Shown: piece after piece, positions 9,886 to 22,343 of the stretch
How positions within the stretch are numbered: position 1 is the stretch's first letter
Layout of the letters: each line of letters begins with the position of its first letter
Source: Parelaphostrongylus tenuis
Lineage: Eukaryota > Nematoda > Chromadorea > Rhabditida > Metastrongylidae
Direction of reading: 5' to 3'
DNA: 64,000 bases
Assembly: GCA_019055375.1 (NCBI GenBank)
Contig: JAHQIW010001998.1
Span: 124,001 to 188,000, forward strand
Position numbers and translations under genes: made by a program
Notes under the pieces: generated by a model
Databases searched by the model: none
What the model was told of the DNA's origin: nothing
What the model saw: only the letters and a program-made list of their open reading frames with translations

Positions 9886-12490
9886 AACAAGAACCACTGC
9901 TCAAAAAGCAAATAATGAGTTAGGAGACATTTCGCCGGGTGCGAGTAGTTAACCAGAAGTAGCTATGCAAGAATTTCGGACGTTTGCGAGAGTAGAAGCA
10001 CGTAGCTTTTGTGAGAATCAGCGATAACTTCAATGTGTGAAGCAATAAATGAGAGTCCAATAAATGAGAGGACAAGAATATGATGACCGGAACCCCCAAT
10101 TCTAAATGAGTTAGATCTACACGGTATATAGGGTAGTGAGCTTATGTATATCCAAATTAGGACATCATGAAAGACAATAAGCCATGACGAGAATGATTGT
10201 AAGCTAAGAGTGGTAGATCTGGCTGCCGATCTCTAAGTGGCATTTGTAGGCAAATGGCACTGATTTGGGCGTAACTATTTCCTAAGAGTCATGCCTTGCA
10301 TTAGCCTGTGAATAGCTTACTAGCACAACACGACCAGTTTCCATAAAAATACAAGCCAGTTGTCAGTTGATTCCTTCTCAAGATCTGTTTTGCGGTAGTC
10401 TGTGAAAACATGCAAATACAACTCGATTTGATTTTGATGGTTAACACTTTTAAATTGTCAGTTAGTGGGCACAAATTGACCATTGAGCGAAAGCACAGTG
10501 CCGGTCCTGTAGAAAACACGAATGGCTGTCATACAATGACCCAAACTGATTACTGTTGTTAATGAGAGCCCTGTGCGATGACTCACTGTCTTTGCAACTA
10601 TCTATTTACAGTGATCATTAGTAAGCAAACAGCTTTGCTAGTCATGAACATGCATGATAAGAAAATAGCAAATGATCGGAACAAATCTGCTACACGCAAC
10701 TTCTTTGACCTGTTTCATGATATTTCGCAAAGGTACATATACGTACATGCACACATTACTTCTTCAACCTATAACGGGAATACTTTGTTCATTCGTTCGC
10801 CGCGGACCCGGACACTCCGCCTGTTCGGGCCCGCTCTAACCATCGGCACACCCACTTCTCTTGCTCTCCGTACTAGGCGTTGAATTGATGTGGGTATGAT
10901 ACACGAGCTTTTGCTCGTATTACATTGCTGCGATGCTATTATTGATACTATATAGAGGTCTAAATCATGTGCATAAAGGTTTGCATACCCAGGTCTGAGG
11001 TTGGGCATATACCATTAGCATAGCTGCTGTAGCAGGCCAGGTTGCTACGGGGGGCACTCGAAAATGCAACGAGTAGCTCTGAAAGTCAACATTCATGTTT
11101 TCCCGCTCTCTAGATTCACGCCACTCTCACCCAGTCATTCTCGCTGGCAACCTAATTTGGCATGGTTGGTCTAACCGATCGCTTCGGTTTTACAAACTTT
11201 CATCTTTGTGCAGTCTGCAAATTGGTATCTTGTTTGGGAAGATAGCGGCACTCAGGCGATACTATGGTTGGACACTGGCAAATTGTTATACAAGCCAAAT
11301 ATGCATTCAGCTATCTTCATTCGCAGTTAGCCATGTGGATGCAACGAGACAACGTATTATGACTCAAGTGATTATGATTCACAAGAGTTTTTGCTCAACT
11401 AAAACTAATTTTGAGTACCAGACATATCTGTTTACACTGCCAAATGAATGCCTCATCATAACATTTGTTATATCTGTTGAATTACCAAAAGTAACAGTAT
11501 GTACGGCTCAGGGCTACGTTGTGTTCCCACGCATTTGTGTGAGGGAGATTTTCTGCTGAGTACCTCCTATCGTCTGTCTCCTCAGTGAGGATGGACTTTT
11601 GTGTGCGACTGATTGACGAATCGATTGGATGCCACTATCGGTCTACAGTGGGTTGGACACGACAGATGATTGGTGTAGACACAACAACGTTATAGTCGAT
11701 ATAGAAAACAACGATGTAGTCGCTATAGACAATCTGAAACATATGCATCATCACAGTGGTGATACACCAATAATATATACATCACAGCGATATAGGACGA
11801 AGTAACGTTAACAAGAGACCGATGAGTGCAAATGAAGTGAACTAGGACTGCGGGGCTTGACGAGGTGGCGGACCTCGGGATGCAGTTATGCTTGCCAAGA
11901 GCAAGACCTAAACACCGGGTGTGGAGCCAGTGGATGATTATATACGTCGGATTTATACTGGGCGATTATAAACATGGACTGGAATCCATCCCCAGTGGCG
12001 GGTCAAACAGAACTCATAAGGACCTAATCTACCGCCATAGTCATAAGCTCCGCTTACAGTGCGCTGAGCTTCGTAAGTAAGTGATATTATGAGGACAGAA
12101 ATGAAACGACTAGTAGTAAAATAATAAAATCGCAATGGATAAGTGACGACATCGACAGCTCACGGAGCGGGCAGATTGCTGAATGGTCTAAGCCACGATG
12201 ATAACACGGCAGCTGCCTTGGCCGCTCTCTTTAAAGAACTCTTTGCGTTAGATCGCATTACCTGTCTGTCGCGGTATCACACGGCTCCCTCTCAGAAAAG
12301 TAGCAACGGCACCGTGGAACCGTTGCTGCAGTATGCATGCTTTTGATAGATAAATGACACAGAATCCTTGCCTAAAGGTGGTAGTCGCAGGTGCAAACAG
12401 TCAATGTAAGGTTTTTTGGTTCTTCAATGTTATCAATACTCAATTTTATACAATATTTTCAGGAAGGCACACGATTTTCAGAATATTTTT
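9886..12490. other. No supported gene; mixed low-copy sequence
   Basis: It contains GC-rich patches at 10790-10880 and 11840-12340, a hairpin ACGAGCTTTTGCTCGT near 10901, and a duplicated TATAGTCGATATAGA-like motif at 11690-11740. The 154-codon + frame at 11095-11559 lacks codon bias, domains or splice context. A stretch near 12165-12200 resembles a leucine-type tRNA A box (GATTGCTGAATGGTCTAAG), but no tRNA fold follows. Confidence 0.35.
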
Positions 12491-12497
12491 AGTACGC

Positions 12498-12806
12498 TAA
12501 GAGCGCATGTGGTGCAGTGCTTAGAGGTGCCCTGCGTCGCACACGAGGTCCATGGTCCGATCTCGCGCTCATGGCTCACCAAGCCATCCATCTCTCCGGG
12601 GTCGGTAAATTGGTACCTGGCTGGTCTTAGACTTGTCTGGGAGGATAAGCAGCACTGACTCGGTTCAGCGGGAGGCCTCCGCGAGTCATTGCAAAGGCCA
12701 GATATGCATTCAACCACCTCAAACGAAGTTAAAAATTGAAACCGAATTCATGGCGCATCCCTAAGGGATTGATCAACGCCGAGAGCTTTATCCTTTTTAT
12801 CCTTTC
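12498..12806 (+). repeat. tRNA-derived SINE, family A, copy 1
   Basis: The best-preserved copy. Head GAGCGCATGTGGTGCAGTG resembles a tRNA A box, then a B-box-like GGTCCGATCTC. The body carries AAGCCATCCATC, GGTCGGTAAATTGGTACC, AGACTTGTCTGGGAGGATAAGCAG, TCACCTCAAACGAAGTTAAA, and the end is GAGCTTTATCC with repeated TTATCCTTT. Open frames on both strands here are repeat sequence. Confidence 0.65.
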
Positions 12807-12809
12807 AGT

Positions 12810-14990
12810 ACGCTATAGTAAAAAATAGGAATTAAGTTTCACATCGGCGCGTTTGGGCACAGTTTTCGCCGAGCAGTGATTTTCTCTAGAATTTTGGTAG
12901 TTTCTCGATCGGTTTAAATCTCGATAATTTCAATAGTTGTGCTTGATTTGTGAATGAAATTTCTTAGCGCGTTATTAAAGCGAAAAAAAATTGGGTTTGG
13001 ACTCGGCGTGCATTTGTTGTTAGCTAGGTATGTAAGTGGCTGTGTATCAATAGCGGCGGCTGATCAGCCACGCAACGCAATGCGTGTGTGGCAAGCAATT
13101 TTCGCGATAAGTTTTGAACTTTTTTCCACTTTGAAAGGAACCATAGATAGAACATAAGACTCTGGAACACCGAAATTTCCCCTACACGTTCATATGCCTT
13201 TCGTGTATAAGCTTAGGCTGCGTAGACTTAGGCCCATTAGCCGTTTTATTTGATAATATATGTTTAATAATATGTTTAGAAAATGGAAATGAAAAGTATG
13301 ACCTCAGAAAACTATAAGCCAAAGTTTCATTCAAAGTTACGACACTTAAGATCAAGGAAACTTTGCGAAAAAGAGAAAAAAAAATCTCTGATAAAATACA
13401 AAAAAATCTCCGAAATGTGCCGAGTGTAAAACAAATTGATTTTGAGTGATACGGTACCTCAAAAAAATGCAAATTGAACATCCGTTATCCTCATTCTGTT
13501 CCAGCGGCTCTAAAAAATCGTGTTTTTTGTTTTTTTTAGAATTTTAGTAATAATTCGATAACTTACATCTCGTGAGTTTCAGTTATGTAATTTTAAGGAA
13601 AAATTTTAGTAAGCGATAGCAGCAAAATTGCAGTTCCCGTCGTCTTTCGTTGTACTTTTACTACTCTGAGATTTGCGAGTCATAGACTTCTTTGATATGC
13701 ATGTAAATCAGATAACCGAAGATCTTGATTAAAAACAATGGTTTTTTTTTTTGAACAGTTCGCAACCACTTTCTCTAATTAGTTGGGACTATGAGACACA
13801 TACTTGGTGAGATTTGCACAGTAGTTGTAAGTTGGTGTGAAAATGCTTTGACAAAAAAAATTCTGTTTCCATACTAGTCGGATTATAGCATTCATGATTT
13901 CGCAGTCGAAAGAATTCACAGAAGGAATGTGTGTTGGCCACTTTGTTCTTTTTTACTGCAAGATGGAAATAAAATCGTTTTACAGCTCAAATACTTTCTT
14001 AAGTGAATCTACCAACTTTCCATTTTCACAAAATGATCAACTTGTTATTGAAGATGTTTTAGAACGTAAAAATACAATTAATTATTGTGAACAGAATAGG
14101 TGACTATGAAAGGACAGCGTAATGGAGCAATTAACCTGAAGTTACGAGGCTTCTAATTTAGACAGTGGAAATATCTTATGCTCACTACTGTGTCATTGGA
14201 GTGAAAGATGTGAGGCGCTTTCCGTCCGCAAGTAAAAACGCCCTGCTCTGGAAAAGCATAGTTGAGGTTTGAGTCCATGGCACAAATGTGTGAGATTTGA
14301 AATTTCATTCACATCTTAACAGTCTGAATGATATTCATGGCGATCAGGTGATGTAGGACCAACAGAATCGTGCGCGCCATCAAAGCTCTGGTCGAATCTT
14401 GGTCATTGCAGGTTGCCTCTAACCTTAATGTACGTGCCCGGGATCAGCACCAGCGACTGATGTGGTTATAATGACATCGACAAATTCACCCTACTCTTGT
14501 CTTCACTTATCCATCTACCACTACATATAATAGTTAGAGTCCCGCTTTTCTATAGTTAGCATGGTAATCGTTCTAGGCTAGAAGTTGAAGCCTATCTCAA
14601 AGTCACAAGACGACATGGATTGTAGTCATACGTCACTCTATTAACTTTGAATGGAATAAAATACTTCCATTAGTTATTGGGTATACATTAGAAACATATT
14701 TTCTATCTCTAATTTTGTAGTCCAAACTTGTAACTTCCACTTATTCTACATTAACACTGTCTAGCACTTACTAAGCGATTTGAAACAATGGACAGATTGG
14801 ATGCTTCTCATCAAAGTGGCCGAATATTAAATTTTGCGAGAAGTGTGGAAAACATTGGGCAAATCACTCATAAAAAGGCTATATCTGCTGAGTGAAAGCA
14901 TAAGTGCGTGCAGTACATGTCTGAAAACATGTCCTTTTAGCCGTTGACGATGGCATAATATACTATAAACTTTTTTCAACTAAAATGAAT
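12810..14990. other. No recognisable gene; region where copy 2's last exons are expected
   Basis: Exons 9 and 10 of copy 2 should lie between here and 16.5 kb, but I find neither the MQGAM nor the final hydrophobic exon. 13160-13210 resembles repeat R1. The patch 14360-14480 is GC-richer with no named feature. Confidence 0.3.
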
Positions 14991-14995
14991 CATAC

Positions 14996-15960
14996 TTTTG
15001 CATTCGACTGTTTTTATAGACCTTGCTCATAGAAATATGGAGTCTGATGCTTCATCAGCAGCACGGTGCCTTTCGCTTCAGCCAATCCCTTGCAGAGTGA
15101 TATACTCTTTGCATGTAAAGGAATCCGTCAAATTATTTCAAATAACTGTAAGCCAGGCGGTAGAATCCCTCGACAATGCAGTGCCCAACTGTCGACCGCT
15201 CATCGCTGGTAAATTGAGTCATACATTAGCAATCGAATATATGCCAAATAATCATTTTTGAGCCACCCATGTCATGTGGTCTGTTATAAGGGCCGAGTTA
15301 CAGAGCCCAATACATATGTTTCGACCTTGCCAGTGTCATCAGTCGGGCGAAACCCTTTCTCAACTCTTTTGCCAATCCTCTGTGGGTGTTCCAGGCCCAC
15401 ACTAGGAGTTATCGACGACGAGCATTTTACACCGTAAGTTCAGTGGAATTATCATTGAACAGACAATGTTGTACGCTCAAATATCCATGGTTAGTATATT
15501 CAATAAACCATATCCCTCGTTTCTAGTGTTTTCTTAAGACCACGGCTCTTAAGAACAACTCTTAGTGTGGGGAGTGGAGCACTTAAAGAGAACTGGCAAG
15601 ACGAGAAAGGGTACCGCTCGATTGATGGGACTGTCAAGGTCGAAGCACGTGTATCGGGCTCTTTAAGTCAGCTCTTATAATAGACCAAATAATATGCGTG
15701 GCTTAGAAATGATTATTTGGCATACTGAAAATTTGAGCTGTGGTCTTGAGAAAGCACTCGAAACGAAAGCAATCGGCTTTTTTTGTAGACCTGGCTCATA
15801 ACAATATAATCTGACAACACTCCTCAATAAGTAGGGGTACATCCCCTTGCAAGGGATTGGCTGATCAAAAAGGTACCGTGATACTGTTGAGGCTATGAGA
15901 CCTAGCACCATATAAATTTTATAACAGACCTCAAGAAAGACTCATAGAATGTTATTAGAT
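14996..15960. mobile_element. Foldback (long inverted repeat) element, nested arms
   Basis: The inner arms 15268-15400 and 15540-15690 are inverted complements: TGGTCT.TTATAAG..C, then GAGCCC.ATACA, GTTTCGACCTTG and CAGT..CATCA in one, reversed in the other. Outer arms 14996-15255 and 15690-15955 also pair, sharing ATGCCAAATAATCATTT and CAGCCAATCCCTTGCA. No transposase is present. The structure fits a non-autonomous foldback or MITE that could be transcribed as a long hairpin. Confidence 0.65.
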
Positions 15961-16139
15961 TATATCATCTCAAGTTTTCCGCAATAACTTAACAGAGATA
16001 TGTAAGGTGTATAGAAATTTGCTACAAGGAGACATGTGAAAGTCGTAATATTCAAGAATCTGCATATCTTGTGAACGCATATTTACATCACTGGATTTTA
16101 TGAAATCAGCATAGATTCGACCATTCTAAAACTGTTGCA

Positions 16140-16495
16140 GATATGCCATGAGTCTGGAAGTCACTTACGCCAGACAGCCCAATAGACCACAAATCATGCC
16201 ACTGAAGCACAGTACTCAAGTGCCCGCCACTTGGAGTCGGCATTCAATTACTTGTCATGGTCACTCGTATAACTTGTCGTTGGATTTTGTCACAACGTTA
16301 GCTTTGAATGCTGAAGCGCTGTCGAAGTGCGGGTGGTACTGCCATGAAACGGAGCACCCACCAAAGCGGCGAGCTTTACAATGAGCCATGTGTGATTGGG
16401 CAGCGAAGATAAAGTACCCAGTCCCATATTCCCCCCGCCGCTACCCCTCCTTCTAGTCAAACCTCATGGTCCGCCTGCTGATGAGTGCAAATGAG
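16140..16495. other. GC-rich unassigned stretch with a 79-codon open frame
   Basis: A + frame at 16148-16384 is open, and the stretch is richer in GC than its surroundings, ending in a C-rich run near 16425-16450. I do not recognise the peptide on either strand. It may be a repeat or an inserted fragment. Confidence 0.25.
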
Positions 16496-16532
16496 CGGAA
16501 AAAACTTGAATCTTCCAAATTTCTGGACTAAT

Positions 16533-16702
16533 CTGGTCAATTTTTCCGAGCACTTTTGAGTAAGTAGTGTCTAGGGAAATTGCAGCCATGGTCACTCCGA
16601 CGCCCAAAAATGTTACCCGTATAATAAAGACAAGCGGCAAAGGACCATAAGCGGTGTCACAGAATGTATATTGTCAAGTATCGCAGCCAGACCCCGTGGT
16701 TT
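16533..16702 (-). pseudogene. Copy 2 exon 8 (stop, donor lost)
   Basis: 170 nt, one codon shorter than copy 3. It contains GCDT-stop-QYTFCDTAYG (TGA at 16676-16674), then a membrane segment and ISLDTTYSKVLGKIDQ. The donor GT is AT. Confidence 0.8.
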
Positions 16703-16774
16703 CTGAATTCGGGCAATTACTATGCACTGATACAACGAGCTTAACTAATCATTGGGATGATTGAATTGTGCGTA

Positions 16775-17030
16775 AGGGGCACTGTGGCAGAGTGGTTGTG
16801 ATGCTGGTCACGCTGCGCGTGGAGCCGAGCTCTACCACCTACTTCTGTCCCGTAGTTAGCAACAACGTCCTACGGAACGCCACAGCAAGGATCTCCTCGA
16901 GATTGCAAGGAAACTCGCTCAACCAGTACTTTACGCCGTTTAAGAAGAAGACGAAAAACGAATTGAATGCTAGAAGTACTTTGATGCGCACAGTGGAAAA
17001 AAACGCTGTGGTGACGGATCGATTGAAGTG
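16775..17030 (+). repeat. tRNA-derived SINE, family B
   Basis: Full-length-looking copy: head GGGCACTGTGGCAGAGTGGTTG, body ACGGAACGCCACAGCAAGGA, AACTCGCTCAACCAGTA, AAGAAGAAGACGA, end AAAACGCTGTGGTGACGGAT. The open + frame across it is repeat-derived. Confidence 0.6.
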
Positions 17031-17199
17031 AAGTAAAAAAGTGAAATGTACATAAATAGAAAAAGTAGCGTGTAAACGTTCATTGGCCGAGACTCTGGTT
17101 TGAGCACGAAAAAAAAACAGTCAAAGATTTGAAGGGTAAAATAATAATGTTGATGGAGTACCACAACATAGCCAGCCATAGAAAACACACCTTGTGTGT

Positions 17200-17365
17200 T
17201 GGAATTTCTATGCTAGGGACTGTACACCATGAATCTTAGATTCACGCCTACAGAAACCACTGGATCTTCTGGTTGACTTACCTGAAGCACTTTGTTACCT
17301 CGTCCAGTTCACTGTAACACATATTTAGGGAAGCAGAAACCAGTGCTAAGGAAATCAATGCTAAT
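17200..17365 (-). repeat. Duplicated intron 7 sequence (pairs with 45715-45870)
   Basis: It aligns with 45715-45870 in copy 3; both lie between exons 7 and 8 and share ATGCTAG.GACTG.ACA and AATATGTGTT. The minus frame is hydrophobic here, but exons 7 and 8 join perfectly without it, so I do not call an exon. Confidence 0.4.
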
Positions 17366-18303
17366 CACAATGCTTTTTACTCTTTATCTTGATTTTTTAT
17401 ACAATCTACCCAGACGATTCTGTGCTTCTTGACTTCATCAATAAAATACGTAATTCTTCGATCGATACCGAGGTCAATCGATAATCGGTGCGAGGAATGC
17501 TGCGTAATAAACTCTATTTTTCAAGATTATGTCATATTTCACATAGGAAATTCCTTGTTTATGCTAGATGCACGGGAACATTTTGAAATGCAGCGCTCGC
17601 TTTGATGAAAACCCAAATGACTGCGATCTACACAAATGATGGTTTCAAATGATTTCGAATGATTCTGGCCACAGCAATGCCTCAAGGCGTGACATCTCTA
17701 TAGTAGAAGGATAAATGATTAGATATACTTGGAAAATGGTTATACTCCCCGTTATTTACCATACGGAAAACAGGCAGCTGTTATCATATACAGAAAACGC
17801 AGGACAATTCGCAGAACTGTCCTATAGTATCACGTTGATGTCAACGAAAGCGATCTACGCATTGTTGCGATTTATCGTTTTATATCGGTATTCTTGAAAA
17901 GACATAGGTATGGTATCAACATATCAAAGCGCATTTCCTGCTTTACGTTTTATTACAAATGGCATAGTACTTGATATTCACTTTATATTTTTTCAGACCA
18001 TGAAAAGGACTTTGGTTGGTGCTAATGTAATTGAGGTTTCGAACGGTGAGTTCAGGGAGTATATATCGCTCCTGTTCAGCTCTGAAGCTAATTTGTTCAA
18101 CATATTATCTTTCCAATTTGAAAAGGCGTGACCGGAACATTCAGAGCTATCCATTTCAAAGGGATTTTATTACGATTTCTTTTTCATTTGTGTCAAAAGT
18201 TTCCCTTTGAGTCGATGAGCGCGAACATCGTTTAATGCGATCCTTAATAACTACCACTTCAAAATTCTCCTTGCTTATGCGGCTATCCTTTGTCAGTGTT
18301 CTC

Positions 18304-18516
18304 CTAATCTTGTTCTAGAGACTTGAGTGGTAAAATCATGGAAGATAGGAAGCGGGCACGTTGGGCGATTGCCGGCAATATCGTGGGCGTTTTTCTCCAC
18401 AATTGGTCGAATAGTCTTACTGGTTCTCCTTTAAATAGGCTTTTGCGCAGATAACGCGTGAAAACCTGGCCAGTATGCAGATCAAAACCGGCAGGGGGCT
18501 TCTCAGGTTCTCCCAT
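18304..18516 (-). other. Unassigned 70-codon open frame
   Basis: An ATG-initiated frame with a protein-like composition (MGEPEKPPAGFDLHTGQVF..) and a stop at its end. No family is recognised and no second copy was seen. It could be a transposon remnant. Confidence 0.2.
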
Positions 18517-19079
18517 TTTGCCTAGTCCGTGAGACTGAGAACCGGTGAGACTGCGTATATAATCGTCTTTTATTCATTTCACAGTAGGTGGACGTGTCTT
18601 TTGAAGCGATTCAAGTAGTGGTTGTGAATGTTTTTCCATTGTCTATTTGGAAGCTACACCTGCTCTGTCTGTTTTTCAAAATTTGATCGTGTTGGTTTTG
18701 TAGCTGGCGAAGCTTTGTAGACTTTGCGGATTTTTTCCGGCGTTAAGAGTAGATTTTTCTCTTCAAAATCTTCTTATTCCTTCTTTGTAATATTTCCCAA
18801 CTTCTGACTGCTCATCTAATTCACGATGGTGTATCAGCTCGAGTGTCACAGGAAGCTAACCCGGTCTACACGGTTGACAAAAACTATCGGCTTTGATGGG
18901 GCGAAAGTGAACATAATGGATGAGCCGCTCATATTCTTAGTAGATTTTGAATGACGTTACTTTCTAGACGCCAATGATGAGTTCTTCGCCGTTATCCGCA
19001 TAAAAAGTGAGAACAATTCCTTTTGTTACAAGCAATTTTCATAGGAGTGTGAAATATCAGTTTCGAGATCAAATGCCTG

Positions 19080-19560
19080 GCTAATGCGCTACGTAATTAC
19101 ATTTTGGAAAGACTTTCTCTAAACGCCGTAACTGAAAGAAAACCTTTGCTTTTCACACACGCATATTTCTTGTAGGATAGTACTTTTTCCTTGAATTACA
19201 GATGACCAATCGATAGCGTAACTTTCGCTGAATAACGCTGTGCTTGGTTTCTGAAAAGACCGTTTCACTGAAGTGTAGCAGAGAGAATAAGACTGAGTTT
19301 CACGTACGCGGCTCATTTGTGTAGGGTATTTTCAAAAGGAGATGGGACGTAGTGGCCAGAGATTTAGGCTTTCTAATAATTGCTAAGACTCTTATAAAAA
19401 TCTCATGCCCAGCGAAGGGGGCCGTTTCTTCGATTCTCCCCGGATAACGGATAAGTACCTTAATCCGCTTAGGACGGCATGTACCTGGTCGGTACACGAT
19501 TGTTTAAAGCTCTTTTTTGGTAGACAAAAGCTTTTTCTAGGACTTCCAATAACTCTTCGA
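19080..19560. repeat. Dispersed repeat R1, copy c
   Basis: It aligns with 28540-28640 and 29240-29400 (GCTGTGCTTG.TTTC.G.AAAGACCGTTTCA.TG.AGTGTAGCAG, and later GGCCGTTTCTTCGATT versus GTCGTTTCTTCATTT). No domain is recognised; the two short minus frames here are repeat-derived. Confidence 0.45.
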
Positions 19561-19985
19561 ACCTAGATCTTGGAGATTTCAATAATATACTAGGTTCTCA
19601 AAAGTCTTTCGTTTTTAGTTGCAGCAACGACAATGAGGTAATGTTTTACACTCGCTTTGCTTTGTTCGCTTGGCTGGTGTCTGTGGATAGTCTTTCGCCT
19701 ATTTTTAGAGGCCAATGGATATACCTCAAATCTCGGCAATCCTGCTAAACATTGTTCTTTCAAAGGTCTTTATGAAGCGCCGTAGAAGCGAAGAAAGCTG
19801 CTTCGTGATTGGAATACTTAGCTCGTCGCTTGAACTATTGACGTTGTTGGACTCATAAATATAGTTCATATGTTAAATTCAATTTATCGCTAGAAAAAAA
19901 TGGAAGATCACAAACGAATCTCTTGTGAAGACAGTTTTAGCAACAAGACGACCACGTGTCAAATATTTCCTACCCTTCCATGAGA

Positions 19986-20590
19986 GTTTCGAATGCCCCA
20001 TTCACGCTCAACGGAACGACAATCTCCGAATGCTCCAGTTACGTCTATCTAGGTCGTGAAATCAACATTATGAATGACCTAGCCCCAGAGTTAAGCAGGA
20101 GGAAAACGAGCGGCACCTGGTCTCTACGTAAGCAGGATGAATAATCTTTTGGCGTCATCGAACGCGCAGTCGAAAGGTCGATGCTAGGAATATCCCCTAT
20201 CTCGCAAATGAGAGAAAGGATCCGAAGATCCGACCTACGTCAACGATCGAAAATCAGAGACGCCGTTCTACACGCCAGGATATCAAAAATAAGGTGGGTC
20301 GGACACGTGGTGCGCTTCAACGACAACCGATGGACGAGAGCCGTTACCGACTGGATTCTTCGGGACGTCAAGCGCTCTAAAGGAAGACCTCTGACCCGTT
20401 GGTCCGATTTCTTCACGAAAGCGATAGAGAAAAGATATAATGCTCAGAGAATCTTAGAGCGAGTAGGATCCATTGGGTTACTCTTGCACGCGATAGGGAA
20501 AAATGGAGGAGTTGCTGGTAACTGCTCGAGTCACTCAACGATCAACGGAACGACAGGTGACAGGTGACAGGTGACAGGTGACAGGTGACC
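19986..20590 (+). mobile_element. RTE-type non-LTR retrotransposon, 5'-truncated 3' end
   Basis: It encodes the C-terminal part of an RTE reverse-transcriptase polyprotein (NAPFTLNGTTISECSSYVYLG, DLRQRSKIRDAVLHARISKI, RWTRAVTDWI, RSKGRPLTRWSDFF). Relative to the copies at 37.5 and 45 kb, about 130 bp are missing after AAAACGAGCGGC near 20117. It ends in five perfect GACAGGT heptamers (20552-20586), the variable short-repeat tail typical of RTE elements. Confidence 0.85.
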
Positions 20591-20749
20591 TTTATAGACT
20601 TCGCATTCATCATTTTATGGAGCAGAAAAAGTGCCTTCTTCTCATCCAAAATTCTTAAGTTTTTCATTAATGGTAAACATCCTTAGTCGAAACATTGAAC
20701 TATAAACAGCCACATAACCAGTTAATCTGATAACAAGATAACATATTCT

Positions 20750-21190
20750 GAGCCTTTTATGAGGTCTGTATCTCTATTATACAATGCTAGACATCTGTTT
20801 CGCCTTTCGAGTCTCATCGTTAGAACGGTGCCTTTCGGTTCAGTCGATCCTTTTAGGGGGATTATACCTTTATTCTTAGGATTTGACGACGAATTAATTT
20901 ATCACCGTATGTCAGAAGACAAAATCCCCCAACATTACAGTGACCACGGTCGAGCGCTTGTCACTGGTAGAATGTTTCATACATTTACTTTTGACTGTTC
21001 ATATATACCTTGCTGAAAAACAATAATAATCTGATAAATATAGGCTTCGATTCCCTTACAATGAGGGGCTTATCCTCCTGCAATGATTGGACTGAACGGA
21101 AAGGCACTACACTAATGATGAGTTTGGAAAGGAGAAATAGCTGTCTAGTACTGTAAAGTGCCATACCAGGCTCCATAAAAGCTCGAAACA
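20750..21190. mobile_element. Foldback element
   Basis: Arms 20751-20880 and 21050-21185 are inverted copies sharing CTTTTATG.., ACA.TGCTAGACA versus ACAGTACTAGACA, TTTCGCC, and GGTGCCTTTCGGTTCAGTC. It is related to the element at 60.35-60.78 kb. No coding content. Confidence 0.6.
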
Positions 21191-21409
21191 CAATCTAATG
21201 TAACCACGTTATCAGATTATTACTCTTTTTGAACGAAGTCTGTGCAATCAGTCGGAAGTAAAAGTCTTCAATGACGATATTGCAGAGTGTATGATCCTCT
21301 CTAAACAACTTTCTTCGTCTATATAGAATGCTCCGCCTTCGCCTATGTCATAGCCTAATGTTAGTGAGCAAAAAATGTAAATAATGGAAACTGATATTAA
21401 ACTACCCTT

Positions 21410-21700
21410 TTTTAATCTCAATCGTCCGTTCCGAGTTGTTAGTTACTAGGTCGAAATATGTTCAATATTCATGGTCTACCTTGTCCTGACAAAAACGCCA
21501 AAGCAGCCAGTACCTCTACTATCACGCGTTTCAGGAAGCAATTCTTGTTCGTATCATGGACAGTGTAAAAAGGGAAGTGTCTTCTAGTCTAAGCCACGCC
21601 AATGTCATCTTGGCTTATCCTTCTTGTGCGCATTATTAGGTCCTCTACGGAGAGTCTGTATGCGAGCGTACGTGCATCTTAGGCCTATCAACACCGTAGC
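21410..21700 (+). repeat. Dispersed repeat pair (with 24740-25110)
   Basis: Collinear similarity to 24740-25110: CGCCAAAGCAGCCAGTACCT versus TGCTGCCGCTACCT, GAAGCAATTCTTGTTCGTAT, CAATG.C.T..T.TTAT..CCTTCTTG. Moderately GC-rich. No domain is recognised. Confidence 0.4.
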
Positions 21701-22236
21701 CCGCAGTTACATTAGCAGTCTAGTATGACCCGTTGCCTCACCGTACTCGCCGTTTTCAACGTTGCATCGCGGGCTCTTTGCAGGCCAAGGAATTGATGCT
21801 CGGTTTTCTGCTTCGGCATCACAGGAGCAGTGAGTTTATCACATGTATCCGTGTACGATTTAGGTAAGCACATGTCATTCATTCGCGTTTAGTCTCCTAA
21901 ATTTAGGAACGCGCCACGAGTCTTCGCATCGAGCCTTGTATCGACACCTGTCTATTTAGTAATATATAGTCTTTCATGACGACAAAGTCCTCTTAAAATC
22001 TAGATCTTACTGTATGAGTCTCTATGAGAGACCTGAGCACCAGATTATTGTTGAGACATGCGCTAATACTACTATCCCGAGTAGAGGAGACAGGCGTGCA
22101 TGGAGAATCGTGTACGCCGTCGCTGACGAGCTAATATGGGCGATACTTTTGAAATAATTATTCCGGGTATTATCGAAGCAAGGTTTCTTAGAAGATCAAA
22201 TAAACATTCCAGAAGTAAATAAAAGTTTTCACTTAT

Positions 22237-22343
22237 TGTTATTAGGTTGCATTTTGTGACTTATGACTTCGTATGGATACGCGACTAAATACACTGCAAT
22301 CGCGATAAAAATGGCAATCAAATATGTGCATCTTGGAGATATT
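22237..22343 (-). pseudogene. Copy 2 exon 7 (both splice sites lost)
   Basis: 107 nt, open: ISPRCTYLIAIFIAIAVYL and YPYEVISHKMQPNN. The acceptor is GG and the donor AT where copy 3 has AG and GT. Confidence 0.75.

Noticed and set aside
11095..11559. 154-codon + strand open frame
   Set aside because: No domain, signal or splice context; composition matches the non-coding flanks; no counterpart elsewhere in the array.
12165..12240. Leucine-type tRNA gene
   Set aside because: Only an A-box-like stretch is present; no B box or acceptor pairing follows.
17200..17365. Extra exon of the transporter between exons 7 and 8
   Set aside because: Exons 7 and 8 join in exact phase as PYNETLRTGC, and the segment has no consistent splice sites in both copies.
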